Below, one piece after another: positions 1-8,162 of a stretch of DNA of 10,866 nt; position 1 is the first letter of the stretch, and every line of letters begins with the position of its first letter. A program made the translations under genes and the position numbers. Origin of the DNA: Thiotrichaceae bacterium (GTDB lineage Bacteria; Pseudomonadota; Gammaproteobacteria; Thiotrichales; Thiotrichaceae); NCBI GenBank assembly GCA_024762625.1, contig JANTHA010000055.1, positions 1 to 10,866 on the forward strand, given 5' to 3'. The notes under the pieces were generated by a model. That model did no database searches. It had not been told where the DNA came from and worked only from the letters and a program-made list of their open reading frames with translations.

Positions 1-2413
1 TAAATGTTTTGTTTTCAGCAATAATGGGGACGCCAGACTCATTACTCACATGACAAGCTGCGCATTTTAATGGGCCGCGGCTACCATCCGGGTTGTATTG
101 CGGCGGCTGGTTATAGCTAGTTGGATCAACCCCTTGTGCGACCGGGAACAAACCATGTATGGACTGGTGACAAGCCTGACAGGCAAGACCGGCATGGCCT
201 TTGGAATAACGCATTTGCGCATATTTACCCGGTTGCGTGATAGGGAATGCTACGCCGCCCTGCCCTTCAACATAAGGCGCTTTATGGCAATCTGCACAAT
301 GCGGAACGCCGGGCGACAACCAGTAATCGCGTCCATGTGTCGCTGCATCATAGGGCGCTGCAACAGCGCCATCTGCGCCTTCCGGCAAGGTCAATGAGGC
401 AATGTCGGCCTTAGGGTTGGTTGAAAGTATCACAACATTGGGATCGCCATCTTCATCCTTTTTGATCAAAGGCTTGCCATCCTTGGTTGCGATGACCGCA
501 ACGTTAGCGATAATCCTGCTTCTATCCCAGTTACGCAAAATGTCTTTCATATCCGCCAATTTTGGAATGAAAGTTGACGGTTTTGTTTTGGGATCCATCC
601 AATGTTCGGTTAACTCCTTCACGCTTAGATTCAGCGCTTTGGCGATTTCTTCCAGCGATTTATTGCGTAGTGTTTCGCCTTTCTGCCAGAAAGCCTGGGT
701 AATATTGTCTTTCGAATACAAAATCCGGCTTAATTCATTGTGGCAGTTGGTGCACCATAAGCCTTTTGCTTCGCCGCCATTGCCAATTTGTGAAACATTG
801 GTCTGTAACCATTGACCAATTGCATTTAGATGTTCTGGCGTTTCAGCGCCATCCCTGTCCTTGTTGGGATTGGAATGAACATCGCGTCCCACATAGCAAC
901 CGCCCGCAGAATCGCGATTATCCGCTTTGGAATAAGCATTTCGACCCTCCAGTGTAATTGGGTAGCCTTCCATATTATGATCCTGACGATGCGCAGGGTG
1001 ACAGCCCTGACAGGCGCCGGTGCGTCCTTGCGAATCAGAGAGTGCGCGCACCTGCAAATGTCCGCGATGCATGGCCTGACTGAGTGGCTCCAGCGGCGTA
1101 TCCTTGCGCATTTTTTTGTCCATGACCGCCTGGGCTGTACCGACTGAGTTTAGCGCGCCAATCACATTGTCTGCGTGGCATTTCTGACATAAAACCGGGT
1201 CACGTCCAAGACGGTTGCTGGTTGAGCTACTTTCGCTATCATAGTCATCCAGGAACGTTGTACCAAATTTACTATCGTGCAATTGCAGCACCGAGACGGA
1301 TGTGGCCTTCAGGTTGGCTATCCAGTCACTGGCTCCCAGTCCTTTCCAGAAGGCCTTTTCAGCTTTATACAAGGTATGTTTCTTGCCATTCGCATTTTCA
1401 TTGGAATGACAGTTGGCGCAGTTAGGCACATCGATCGGATTAGTGCCGGTAAAACTGATTGGTTTACCGCTATGGCTATCCAGCACGGGCTTGCCGGAAT
1501 CAGCGTCGACAAGATCTACCTTGGCCATTTGGTAAGGCGAAATATCGGATTCTACCAGTTCCAGCGGATTCTTGCCTACCTGATCATCAAAGAATGGAGT
1601 CAAAGGCAAGCCAAGCGCTTCCCAGATGCCCGGATGGGTTAGCATGATGGGCACATTATCCAGCACCGGCGATTTTGTAAAAACGACAGTTCCTGTTTCT
1701 GTGGAGTAACGCAGGTCGCCTTTCTTTAATGGATCGCCAGTTGGACCATGATCTGTTGGAATTTTGAGCTGGATGCCCACATATTTCTTTAGGCTGTCCT
1801 TACTGGTTCCATCCGGAATGGTTCCCTCCAGGTCTTCATAAATATAAAGATGGGTAAAGTAGGCGTTACCGACATTTTCACCATCTTCATACTTGCCATC
1901 GCCATCCAGATCAAACGGCACGCGCCAGTAATTAAGTTTAACGCCTTCTGAATAGCTGTTGCCTACATGGCTGTAACTCAACTTCATGCGCTTATCGCCG
2001 TCTACCAGAATTCGTGGATTTTTTTCATCTGCACCCAGCAAAACAGGTAGAGAGTCCTCATCAGTGGCGGTTTTTATAACCTGACTCTGAATCGAGTTAT
2101 AGGGCGGCAATATACAACAATAGGTAAAATCAAAGCCAGTGCAATGCATACCCAACTCATAATTGATGGTGATATTATAATCGTTCTTGGGTTTACGCTC
2201 TGATTCTGAATATTTTTGAGGGACGTACTTAACTTTATTATTAACAACCTTGCCTGTTGCCTGTTGTTCTGTATTCTTGGCTGGCTTGTTTGCTGACTCA
2301 GTGGATTCAGCATTCAATGCAAAGCTTACCGCCATCAGGCTTAAAACGACCAGCATCGCCAGTAAGGTTTTGTTATTCCAAACGGTAAACAGTGAATTCT
2401 GATTCCTCGTCAT
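1..2413 (-). CDS. Exported multiheme cytochrome c, C-terminus cut off by window edge
   Basis: Not a named family that I recognise. The frame is open for 804 codons from ATG at 2413 to the window edge, with no stop. A GGAGG ribosome site (2420-2424) sits 6 bases before the start. Residues 1-35 look like a Sec signal peptide (basic start, hydrophobic core, cleavage probably after A-L-N-A). Seven CxxCH heme-attachment motifs are visible: CANCH 332-336, CQKCH 409-413, CQGCH 468-472, CTNCH 554-558, CADCH 706-710, CQACH 745-749 and CAACH 784-788. The last three are exactly 39 residues apart. The first ~330 residues are heme-free. They hold a Cys cluster at 89-100 (MHC...YCC: C91, C99, C100) and an EF-hand-like calcium loop at 168-179 (D168, D170, D172, E179). 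Expected location is the periplasm or outer surface, with an electron-transfer role. The protein probably has eight or more hemes once complete. It has its own promoter region rather than joining the oxidase operon. Confidence 0.9.
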   Translation of the reverse strand, partial: MTRNQNSLFTVWNNKTLLAMLVVLSLMAVSFALNAESTESANKPAKNTEQQATGKVVNNKVKYVPQKYSESERKPKNDYNITINYELGMHCTGFDFTYCCILPPYNSIQSQVIKTATDEDSLPVLLGADEKNPRILVDGDKRMKLSYSHVGNSYSEGVKLNYWRVPFDLDGDGKYEDGENVGNAYFTHLYIYEDLEGTIPDGTSKDSLKKYVGIQLKIPTDHGPTGDPLKKGDLRYSTETGTVVFTKSPVLDNVPIMLTHPGIWEALGLPLTPFFDDQVGKNPLELVESDISPYQMAKVDLVDADSGKPVLDSHSGKPISFTGTNPIDVPNCANCHSNENANGKKHTLYKAEKAFWKGLGASDWIANLKATSVSVLQLHDSKFGTTFLDDYDSESSSTSNRLGRDPVLCQKCHADNVIGALNSVGTAQAVMDKKMRKDTPLEPLSQAMHRGHLQVRALSDSQGRTGACQGCHPAHRQDHNMEGYPITLEGRNAYSKADNRDSAGGCYVGRDVHSNPNKDRDGAETPEHLNAIGQWLQTNVSQIGNGGEAKGLWCTNCHNELSRILYSKDNITQAFWQKGETLRNKSLEEIAKALNLSVKELTEHWMDPKTKPSTFIPKLADMKDILRNWDRSRIIANVAVIATKDGKPLIKKDEDGDPNVVILSTNPKADIASLTLPEGADGAVAAPYDAATHGRDYWLSPGVPHCADCHKAPYVEGQGGVAFPITQPGKYAQMRYSKGHAGLACQACHQSIHGLFPVAQGVDPTSYNQPPQYNPDGSRGPLKCAACHVSNESGVPIIAENKTF

Positions 2414-2702
2414 ATCTTTCCTCCAAGATAAGATATTGTATTCATCATTAACGTCGGCGCAACCCGACAACTTTATCGTTACAGCGAAAAAACGCATTCA
2501 AAAATGAGTATCTCAATGCGTAGCGATTGCAGTCCTTAACATATGTAAAAAACACTTAATTAGTTTTCATTCGGTTTAAGCTTTTTATCGATCCCATTTA
2601 CTGAAAAAACAGACCTAAATTTATCTATACGTTGTTAAAAAAGCTAACAGGTTAAAAACTATATTATTTAAAGCTATGTAAAACGCTATGTTCAACGCTT
2701 TG
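2414..2702. other. Non-coding stretch between copper ATPase and multiheme cytochrome
   Basis: This AT-rich stretch lies between the stop of the ATPase gene and the start of the multiheme cytochrome gene, both on the minus strand. It holds the predicted cytochrome promoter (2507-2549) and most of a triple 12-bp repeat at its right end. A small stem (GTCGG 2453-2457 with CCGAC 2464-2468) lies in the cytochrome leader. I see no GC-rich hairpin followed by a T-run that would end the ATPase transcript, so some read-through into the cytochrome gene cannot be excluded. Confidence 0.6.
2507..2549 (-). promoter_or_regulatory. Predicted Crp/FNR-class promoter of the multiheme cytochrome
   Basis: Positions 2536-2549 read TTAACA-TA-TGTAAA, one mismatch from the symmetric box TTAACA-NN-TGTTAA that occurs perfectly at 8724-8737. 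Reading the minus strand, an extended -10 motif TGA-GATACT occupies 2515-2507 (TG, one base, then a hexamer matching TATAAT at 4 of 6). The box centre (2542.5) is 30.5 bases before the first base of that hexamer. This is close to the spacing in class II Crp/FNR promoters, where the activator centres near -41.5. A start near 2500 would leave a leader of about 86 nt. The box and hexamer are seen in the sequence; activation and the identity of the activator are inferred. Confidence 0.5.
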
Positions 2703-2708
2703 TTAAAC
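2673..2708. repeat. Three in-phase 12-bp tandem repeats at the end of the ATPase gene
   Basis: Units are GCTATGTAAAAC (2673-2684), GCTATGTTCAAC (2685-2696) and GCTTTGTTAAAC (2697-2708), head to tail with no spacer. The third unit covers the stop codon of the copper ATPase gene (2703-2705) and its last coding base, so the repeat marks the boundary between coding and non-coding DNA. The unit is not symmetric and forms no clear hairpin. Its function is unknown; slippage-type duplication is the simplest origin. Confidence 0.75.
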
Positions 2709-5177
2709 ACCTCGTTTCAGGCGCAAGGAATTTAGCACCACCACAAAAGAACTTACCGACATCCCTATGGCGGCCATCCAGGGAGTAATCCAGCCTATTG
2801 CGGCAATCGGAACGGCTATCACGTTATACAGCACGGCCCACATCAAATTTTGTACAATAATGCGACGGGTTTTCTTCATCAAACGAAAGGCATTCGCCAT
2901 CTGACTAAAATCCGTTCTTAAACTCACAAAGTCGCTATGACTCTGCGCCAGATCCGTTGCATCGCTAAATGATACGGAAACATTCGCCGCTGCGAGTGTA
3001 GGCGCATCATTGATGCCATCGCCAAACATTAACACATGATGATTGGCTTTCTGTCGGTCCTGTATCCAGCTTAATTTCTCGTTTGGCGACATACCACCCT
3101 TAGCATCCCGAATGCCCAATTGCCCGGCAATAAACTGTACGCTTTGCGGATGATCTCCGCTCAGAATAAAGCATGCCACATTTTTAGGTAATTCAGCCAA
3201 AAATTCACAAATACCATCACGCAATGCATCAACAAGACAAAATAATGCCTGAACGCCCTGAGTATTACTTAAATATAGAACACTTAATCCTTTTTGCCTT
3301 AAATAATTTATTTTTTGTACAACATCGGGATCCAAAGGCTTATCTTTGTCGCCTGCAAACGTGAAACTACCCAGTTTCCATGTTTGATGCCCAATCGTGG
3401 CTTCTATACCCTCTCCAGGATAATTCCGGGTGGCTTGCAAATCGAGAAAATCCAGATCCTTGTCCTTTGCGGCCTTGATGATCGCTTTGGAAAAAGGATG
3501 TTCCGAGTTTTTCTCCATACTGGCCGCAATTTGAAGATACGTTTTTTCATCATCATCTCCGAGTACTATCACAGAGTCAATTTGTGGCTTACCGATAGTC
3601 AAAGTACCTGTTTTATCGAACACAATTGTGTCTACATGACTGATTTCTTCTATTGCAGACAACCTCAGCGCCATGATATGTAGTTTGGATAAGCCAGCAG
3701 TGCATAAAGATAAAGCAACGGGTGACGCCATCGCCAAAGCGCATGGGCAGGTAACAATCAGCACCGCGATTGTGTTTGCCAGTGCATGCGATGGATTCGC
3801 CCATGACCAGTAAGTAAACGTCGTTAAAGCAATCAGCAAAATCGCCAGAACAAACTTGCCCGCCATGCTCTCAGCCAGGTCGACATAATAGGGGCGACTG
3901 CTAACGCTTTGCCGGGTTAGCTGCTCAATTTTTCCGAGCGTTGAATTGGCTTTATCCTCAATCTCTAGCTCGACAAGCTGTTCGATATTGATTGAACCAC
4001 CCAGAATCCGGTCGCCGCGACGATGAGTGACTGGTAAAACCTCACCGCTTAACAAGGATTCATCAAAACTGCTCTGTGCGCTTTTCAGGATTCCATCCAC
4101 AGGCACTGCTTCACCCGGATAAACCTGTATTCTATCGCCTGAATGTAATTCAAACAGGGTCACATCAGTGGTTTTTCCATCCGTCAGTTTATGCGCAGTT
4201 TGTGGAATGATTTTGGCGTTTTTATCCAGTAAGGCGGTCGCCGTAATGCGTGCGCGTAATTCCATATAGCGGGCAATCAGCATTAACAGCACAAACATGG
4301 CGATGGATTCGTAATAAACCTCACCCTCGCCCGTAACCGTGGCGTACAGGCTGCCTAGCCAGGCGATCGACAAGCCCAATGCTACCGGGACATCCATACC
4401 CAGTGTTTTATTTTTAAGATCGCGCCAGGCGTTGCGGAAAAAAAGTTGTCCTGGATAGGCAAGTATAAAACCAGTCGCTATCAAACTTGTCCAGCGAGTA
4501 ATTTTAATCCACAAGGGATATTCTCCACTGGCTAGCCGATCGCCAAAAAAATAACTGCCGATTGCGGTTTGCATCACCATCATGCCCAGAATCACGGCGA
4601 AAATAATTCGTTTAAGGCTTCGTTGTTGTTGTTCCCTGTTTAGCGCTTCGCGGTGTTGTGGATCAAAAGGATGGGCAATATAACCAATATTGCTTATTGC
4701 AGTTAAAATATCACTTAACTTGATTTTATCCGGATCCCAGCGCACCCTGGCTTGCTGCCCGGTGTAATCCATATCCACATCCAGAACGCCATCAAGCTGT
4801 CTCAAAGTGCGTTCATTCAACCAGAGGCAGGCCGCACAACGAATTTCTTCAAGAATTAGCCAGGCTTCTTTCCATTTCTGGTTTTTATTGTTTTGACCTT
4901 CACGAACAAAATCGCGTTGAATTTCAGGCTTGTCGTAAAGCTTGAGCTTATTGATCAGCGCTGGCAGTTCTTCGGCATTGACCGTTTTATTTTTTGTATC
5001 GCGATACTGATAATAATCTTCATGGCCCGACTCAACAATCGCTTCACACACTGCTTTGCAGCCAGGACAACAAAAATGGCGCTGCTTGTTTTTTACCTCA
5101 AGCGTTTGAACTTCTCGCTCTTTGGGCGTGTTTTCACTGATGGGCAAGCCACAGTGAAAACAATGAGAATCAGGCAT
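2703..5177 (-). CDS. ccoI: Copper-translocating P1B-type ATPase, CcoI/FixI-like
   Basis: An 824-residue inner-membrane pump predicted to move Cu(I) to the periplasm for oxidase assembly. An N-terminal cysteine-rich region (CFHC 6-9, CCPGC 36-40) is followed by an HMA domain with CAAC at 114-117. Membrane pairs at ~190-212 and ~230-285 precede the actuator loop (SGE 377-379). The ion-site CPC is 477-479, the phosphorylation motif DKTGT 521-525, the HP dipeptide 560-561 and GDGIND 719-724. The last two helices keep Y784-N785 and M806-S807, as in Cu(I) pumps. Length and N-terminal layout fit CcoI/FixI rather than a detoxifying CopA. It lies 45 bases after the cytochrome c4 gene. No Shine-Dalgarno is obvious, but an in-frame TAA two codons upstream leaves this ATG as the only sensible start. 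CcoI usually goes with cbb3 oxidase, which is absent here, so the symbol denotes family, not proven role. Confidence 0.9.
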   Translation of the reverse strand: MPDSHCFHCGLPISENTPKEREVQTLEVKNKQRHFCCPGCKAVCEAIVESGHEDYYQYRDTKNKTVNAEELPALINKLKLYDKPEIQRDFVREGQNNKNQKWKEAWLILEEIRCAACLWLNERTLRQLDGVLDVDMDYTGQQARVRWDPDKIKLSDILTAISNIGYIAHPFDPQHREALNREQQQRSLKRIIFAVILGMMVMQTAIGSYFFGDRLASGEYPLWIKITRWTSLIATGFILAYPGQLFFRNAWRDLKNKTLGMDVPVALGLSIAWLGSLYATVTGEGEVYYESIAMFVLLMLIARYMELRARITATALLDKNAKIIPQTAHKLTDGKTTDVTLFELHSGDRIQVYPGEAVPVDGILKSAQSSFDESLLSGEVLPVTHRRGDRILGGSINIEQLVELEIEDKANSTLGKIEQLTRQSVSSRPYYVDLAESMAGKFVLAILLIALTTFTYWSWANPSHALANTIAVLIVTCPCALAMASPVALSLCTAGLSKLHIMALRLSAIEEISHVDTIVFDKTGTLTIGKPQIDSVIVLGDDDEKTYLQIAASMEKNSEHPFSKAIIKAAKDKDLDFLDLQATRNYPGEGIEATIGHQTWKLGSFTFAGDKDKPLDPDVVQKINYLRQKGLSVLYLSNTQGVQALFCLVDALRDGICEFLAELPKNVACFILSGDHPQSVQFIAGQLGIRDAKGGMSPNEKLSWIQDRQKANHHVLMFGDGINDAPTLAAANVSVSFSDATDLAQSHSDFVSLRTDFSQMANAFRLMKKTRRIIVQNLMWAVLYNVIAVPIAAIGWITPWMAAIGMSVSSFVVVLNSLRLKRGV

Positions 5178-5222
5178 GGATTATTTTAAAATATTAATGC
5201 GCCTATACTTATAATAGTCGCC

Positions 5223-5948
5223 TTATTCTTCCTCTGGCGTGCCGATAAACGCATAATAATTGGCAAGTTCATCGATTTCCTGATCTGTCAGGGAACTGGA
5301 GATCAATCTCATGCGATTGTATATATCATTCGCTCGCGTGCCTGATTTGAACCTTTGCATGGCCGTAATGAAATAACTGGGATTTTGTCCCGCCAGGGCT
5401 GGCACATCGACAATGGCTCCCTGTCCTTTATCGCCATGACAAGCCGCACAGGGCGGAATCAAACGATCGCCATCCCCAAGTTTTGCAAGTTTAATGGCGG
5501 CGGCTGTTGGTTCTTCGCCTTTAGTCGTAGGCAAAGCCTGTTTTGAATAATAAACGGAAATATTGGCGATGGACTCTTTTGACAGAATGTTGGCGAAATT
5601 TTGCATAATGCCATGACCGCGAGTGTTATCTTTATAATCCATCATTTGTTTATAGGTCGCTTCGGCGAGTTGCCCCGCGAGTGATGGGAAATTATCTTCC
5701 AGTTCAGCCGTCCCGTCTTTACCATGACAACCATCACAAATTTTCGCCTCTTCCTTGCCTTTTTCTATATCGGCGTTTTTAATCAAGGCGCGGGTTTCTG
5801 AATTCCAGACCACATTGGATGATGCAGCGGAAAACGCATTGTTAGCGCCAAGTAAAGCAAGGGAAACAAGCGCAAACTGTAGTGATTTTTTAAACGGTGA
5901 TTTAAGAGAAGAGAAATTTATATTATATCTTGTTGTTTTGTAAGTCAT
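5223..5948 (-). CDS. Periplasmic diheme cytochrome c4
   Basis: A 241-residue two-domain cytochrome. The first 41 residues form a signal peptide (basic n-region, hydrophobic stretch 23-35, likely cleavage near A-F-S-A). Domain 1 binds heme at CDGCH 71-75 with a probable Met ligand M115 in GIMQNFA. Domain 2 binds heme at CAACH 167-171 with a probable Met ligand M213. Both domains carry the PSLAGQ/PALAGQ signature of cytochrome c4. Cytochromes of this family carry electrons to terminal oxidases, and its place 2 bases after the subunit I stop suggests it is the donor to CuA. I chose ATG 5948 because GGAG lies 9 bases upstream. The earlier in-frame ATG at 5963 would overlap the oxidase gene and add only five residues to the signal peptide. 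Confidence 0.93.
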   Translation of the reverse strand: MTYKTTRYNINFSSLKSPFKKSLQFALVSLALLGANNAFSAASSNVVWNSETRALIKNADIEKGKEEAKICDGCHGKDGTAELEDNFPSLAGQLAEATYKQMMDYKDNTRGHGIMQNFANILSKESIANISVYYSKQALPTTKGEEPTAAAIKLAKLGDGDRLIPPCAACHGDKGQGAIVDVPALAGQNPSYFITAMQRFKSGTRANDIYNRMRLISSSLTDQEIDELANYYAFIGTPEEE

Positions 5949-5950
5949 GT

Positions 5951-7585
5951 TTATATGCTCCATGGGAAAGTACCGTGAGTTTCCATCAAGAAGAATTGAA
6001 GAATCGGATAACCATAACTGGCGACCATATAAACTGCGATTACCGCCGTCCAGAAGCCAAAACCATTCAGTAGTGTGGGCATTTTAAGTGAAGGATGAAG
6101 CGCCTGAGCATATTCCATGACTGGCCTTTCAGAACTTTTGCGTTTCAAATGGCTAAATAACAGATTAATGATTAGTAACAGGGCGGAAAAAAACAAAATG
6201 ACTCCTCCAGTAAACATCAAAATCAGATAGGGTTCCCATGGCGCAGTGAATTCAGCGCTATAGGGTGGAACGCCGATACGCCGAGGCTGACCTATCAAGC
6301 CCAGGATATGCCAGGGCAAGGTTAATATCAACATGCCGATAAACCACAACCATAATTGAGCCAGCGCCATTTTTTTGGAAAACAGCGGCTTTCCTGTGAG
6401 GCTAGGCCACATGTAATAAGCGATTGCAAAATACATAATGACGGTAGTGCCTGCGAAAATCAGATGAAAATGGCCGGTTATCCATTGTGTGTTATGTACG
6501 GCCACATCCATGGAATAACTGGCGTTCACCACGCCGCCCCAGCCGCCAACGGTTAACATTAACAAGGAGAGTCCGCCTGCAAGCACCATGGGGTTTGACC
6601 AGTTGAGCGCCTTGATCCAGCCAAATAGACCTTTACCGCCACGCAGGCGACCTGCAACCTCCATTGACGCAATCACGGTAAAACCGGTAATCAAGGTGGG
6701 TACGGCGACCATGAAGGTACCTATCATATGGACAAACTTCCAGCCGGCAGACTGAAAGGGATCAACATATAAATGATGCATGCCGATTGGCAAACTGAAT
6801 ACCAGCAACATCAAAATGGAAATACGCGAAAATTCATCACTGAATAATTTACCCCCGGCCGCCTTCGGCACCAGGGTGTAAAAAGCGATGTAAGCGGGTA
6901 TTAACCAGAAATAAACAATCGCATGCAAGGTCCACGAGAATAAGGTTCTGGCTAGTCCCACATCGATGGTATCAATCCAGCCTAGCGACCAGGGTATCAA
7001 CTGGAAAAGCACTTCGGACGACACGCCCAGACTGGTAATAAACCAGAGAATCGCATTGGCAGTCATCCCATACATCGACAAGGGCACAGGTACGCCAGGA
7101 TTCTGCTTCTTCCAGACATTCATGGTCATCACCATTTGCAGACACCAGACCCATGAACCCACGACAAGAAAGGCTGCGCCAATATAGAAAAGCGGATTTG
7201 CCTTCAAGGGAGGATAAAAGGTATACATAATGGAGGCCTTGCCGGTAAACAGCATAATCGCCGCCATTGCGGTGCCGCCCAGACTTATCAGGAAACCCAG
7301 CCAGCCAAGTTTTTTCCCACCCCATAATGGGATTTTGAGAGAACTACTCGCAACCCAGTAACCAAAACCCATGATAAAAAAGGTGGTTAACACATAGCCC
7401 ATTATCACGCCATGACTGGAAACAGAACGGAAATAAAGTTCAATGATTTCAATTTTGGGGAATAAACCGCTACGCTCCGCTACCTGATAAAGCCCCATAA
7501 ATGCCGCCAAAGCAAAGGTTATAAAGGCTATCCAGATATTTGCCAGTGGTAATCTGCTTTCACTCGCTGCCATTCTCGCTTCCAT
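5951..7585 (-). CDS. cbaA: ba3-type (B-family) heme-copper oxidase subunit I
   Basis: A 544-residue polytopic inner-membrane protein that reduces O2 to water and pumps protons. Ligands by family comparison are: low-spin heme b H59 and H374; CuB H221, H270 and H271; high-spin heme H372; cross-linked tyrosine Y225 in H-x-x-x-Y. Y232, Y236, T297 and T300 match the K-type proton channel positions of the Thermus ba3 enzyme as I recall it. The active-site tyrosine and the CuA partner subunit favour an oxidase over a nitric oxide reductase. The start is ATG 7585, which overlaps the cbaB stop by one base (TAATG) and has GGGAGG about 9 bases upstream. The frame is open back to 7654, but those 23 extra residues lie inside cbaB and look non-native. 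Translational coupling to cbaB is likely. Confidence 0.95.
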   Translation of the reverse strand: MEARMAASESRLPLANIWIAFITFALAAFMGLYQVAERSGLFPKIEIIELYFRSVSSHGVIMGYVLTTFFIMGFGYWVASSSLKIPLWGGKKLGWLGFLISLGGTAMAAIMLFTGKASIMYTFYPPLKANPLFYIGAAFLVVGSWVWCLQMVMTMNVWKKQNPGVPVPLSMYGMTANAILWFITSLGVSSEVLFQLIPWSLGWIDTIDVGLARTLFSWTLHAIVYFWLIPAYIAFYTLVPKAAGGKLFSDEFSRISILMLLVFSLPIGMHHLYVDPFQSAGWKFVHMIGTFMVAVPTLITGFTVIASMEVAGRLRGGKGLFGWIKALNWSNPMVLAGGLSLLMLTVGGWGGVVNASYSMDVAVHNTQWITGHFHLIFAGTTVIMYFAIAYYMWPSLTGKPLFSKKMALAQLWLWFIGMLILTLPWHILGLIGQPRRIGVPPYSAEFTAPWEPYLILMFTGGVILFFSALLLIINLLFSHLKRKSSERPVMEYAQALHPSLKMPTLLNGFGFWTAVIAVYMVASYGYPILQFFLMETHGTFPWSI

Positions 7586-8103
7586 TATTGCGCGCCTCCC
7601 TGTGGTGCAGGTAATGTAAATTGATCTTTGGGAACTACAATAAGTCGCGACCACATGTAATCATGACCGAGACCACAGTATTCATTGCAGAACATGGGAA
7701 ATTTTCCAACATGCGGAAAAGTCGTTGTCAACTCAGAGACATAACCTGGAACAACCATGGTGTTCATGTTTGTCCCTGCCGTATGAACGCCATGTAACAC
7801 ATCTGCGCTAGCCAGACGAAACTTGATCGACGTATCGCTTGGCACTTTTAAATTTTGCGGATAAAAACCATAACGCGCTGCAACCATGGTGACAGTGACT
7901 GTGCCATCCGCTAACACCTTTAGACCCAGGTTATCCTCAGCAAATTCTTTTGTTAAATGCAAAGCATTGGAATCGACCGTTTCAACATTGCTCGGCGGGC
8001 GAATATTATAATTTATTGCATAGGCTGTGAGGATACCCATCATGGCGAAAGCCATAAGAAATGACAGAATAACCCATTTTTTTTCAGTACCGTCTACATG
8101 CAT
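7585..8103 (-). CDS. cbaB: ba3-type cytochrome c oxidase subunit II (CuA)
   Basis: A 172-residue protein with one N-terminal membrane helix (residues ~10-30) and a periplasmic cupredoxin domain. The binuclear CuA ligands are all present: H104 (in VLHG), C139, E141 (backbone-type ligand position), C143, H147 and M150, giving C-x-E-x-C-x3-H-x2-M. E7, just before the helix, aligns with the subunit II glutamate at the K-channel entry of the Thermus enzyme. The protein receives electrons from a periplasmic cytochrome, here probably the c4 encoded two genes later, and passes them to subunit I. An AAGGA ribosome site lies about 8 bases before ATG 8103. The short length and single helix are typical of B-type oxidases; A-type subunit II usually has two helices. 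Confidence 0.95.
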   Translation of the reverse strand: MHVDGTEKKWVILSFLMAFAMMGILTAYAINYNIRPPSNVETVDSNALHLTKEFAEDNLGLKVLADGTVTVTMVAARYGFYPQNLKVPSDTSIKFRLASADVLHGVHTAGTNMNTMVVPGYVSELTTTFPHVGKFPMFCNEYCGLGHDYMWSRLIVVPKDQFTLPAPQGGAQ

Positions 8104-8162
8104 GATAATGTTCCTTTGTGTTTAGTACTTAAGTATGAAGGTGTTGGCGTTTAAGCGCCGAA

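Noticed and set aside
880..910. Non-canonical heme site around G-G-C-Y-V-G-R-D-V-H in the multiheme protein
   Set aside because: It has a single cysteine with no C-x-n-C-H pattern, so covalent heme attachment is unlikely.
98..1647. Several plus-strand open frames of 60-140 codons
   Set aside because: They lie antisense to the multiheme cytochrome, whose minus-strand frame is continuous with a signal peptide and seven heme motifs. The plus-strand frames show no motifs and overlap each other.
2503..2516. FNR box reading of TTGAGATACTCATT on the minus strand
   Set aside because: Only one half matches TTGAT; the other half does not match ATCAA. The sequence is better read as an extended -10 motif.
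2580..2650. Intrinsic terminator after the ATPase gene
   Set aside because: A- and T-runs exist but no stable GC-containing stem precedes a T-run on the minus strand.
5182..5193. 12-bp palindrome TATTTTAAAATA just before the ATPase start
   Set aside because: It is pure A/T in a short operon gap, which makes chance likely, and it has no repeat elsewhere or link to a known site.
5949..5963. Start of cytochrome c4 at 5963
   Set aside because: It has no ribosome site and overlaps the oxidase gene; ATG 5948 has GGAG at good spacing.
5951..7585. Nitric oxide reductase (NorB) reading of subunit I
   Set aside because: The active-site tyrosine Y225 in H-x-x-x-Y, the K-channel tyrosines and an adjacent CuA subunit with all ligands support a ba3 oxidase.
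7583..7654. Longer start for cbaA at 7654
   Set aside because: The extra 23 residues lie within cbaB, lack family similarity and have no ribosome site; ATG 7585 has GGGAGG and a TAATG coupling junction.
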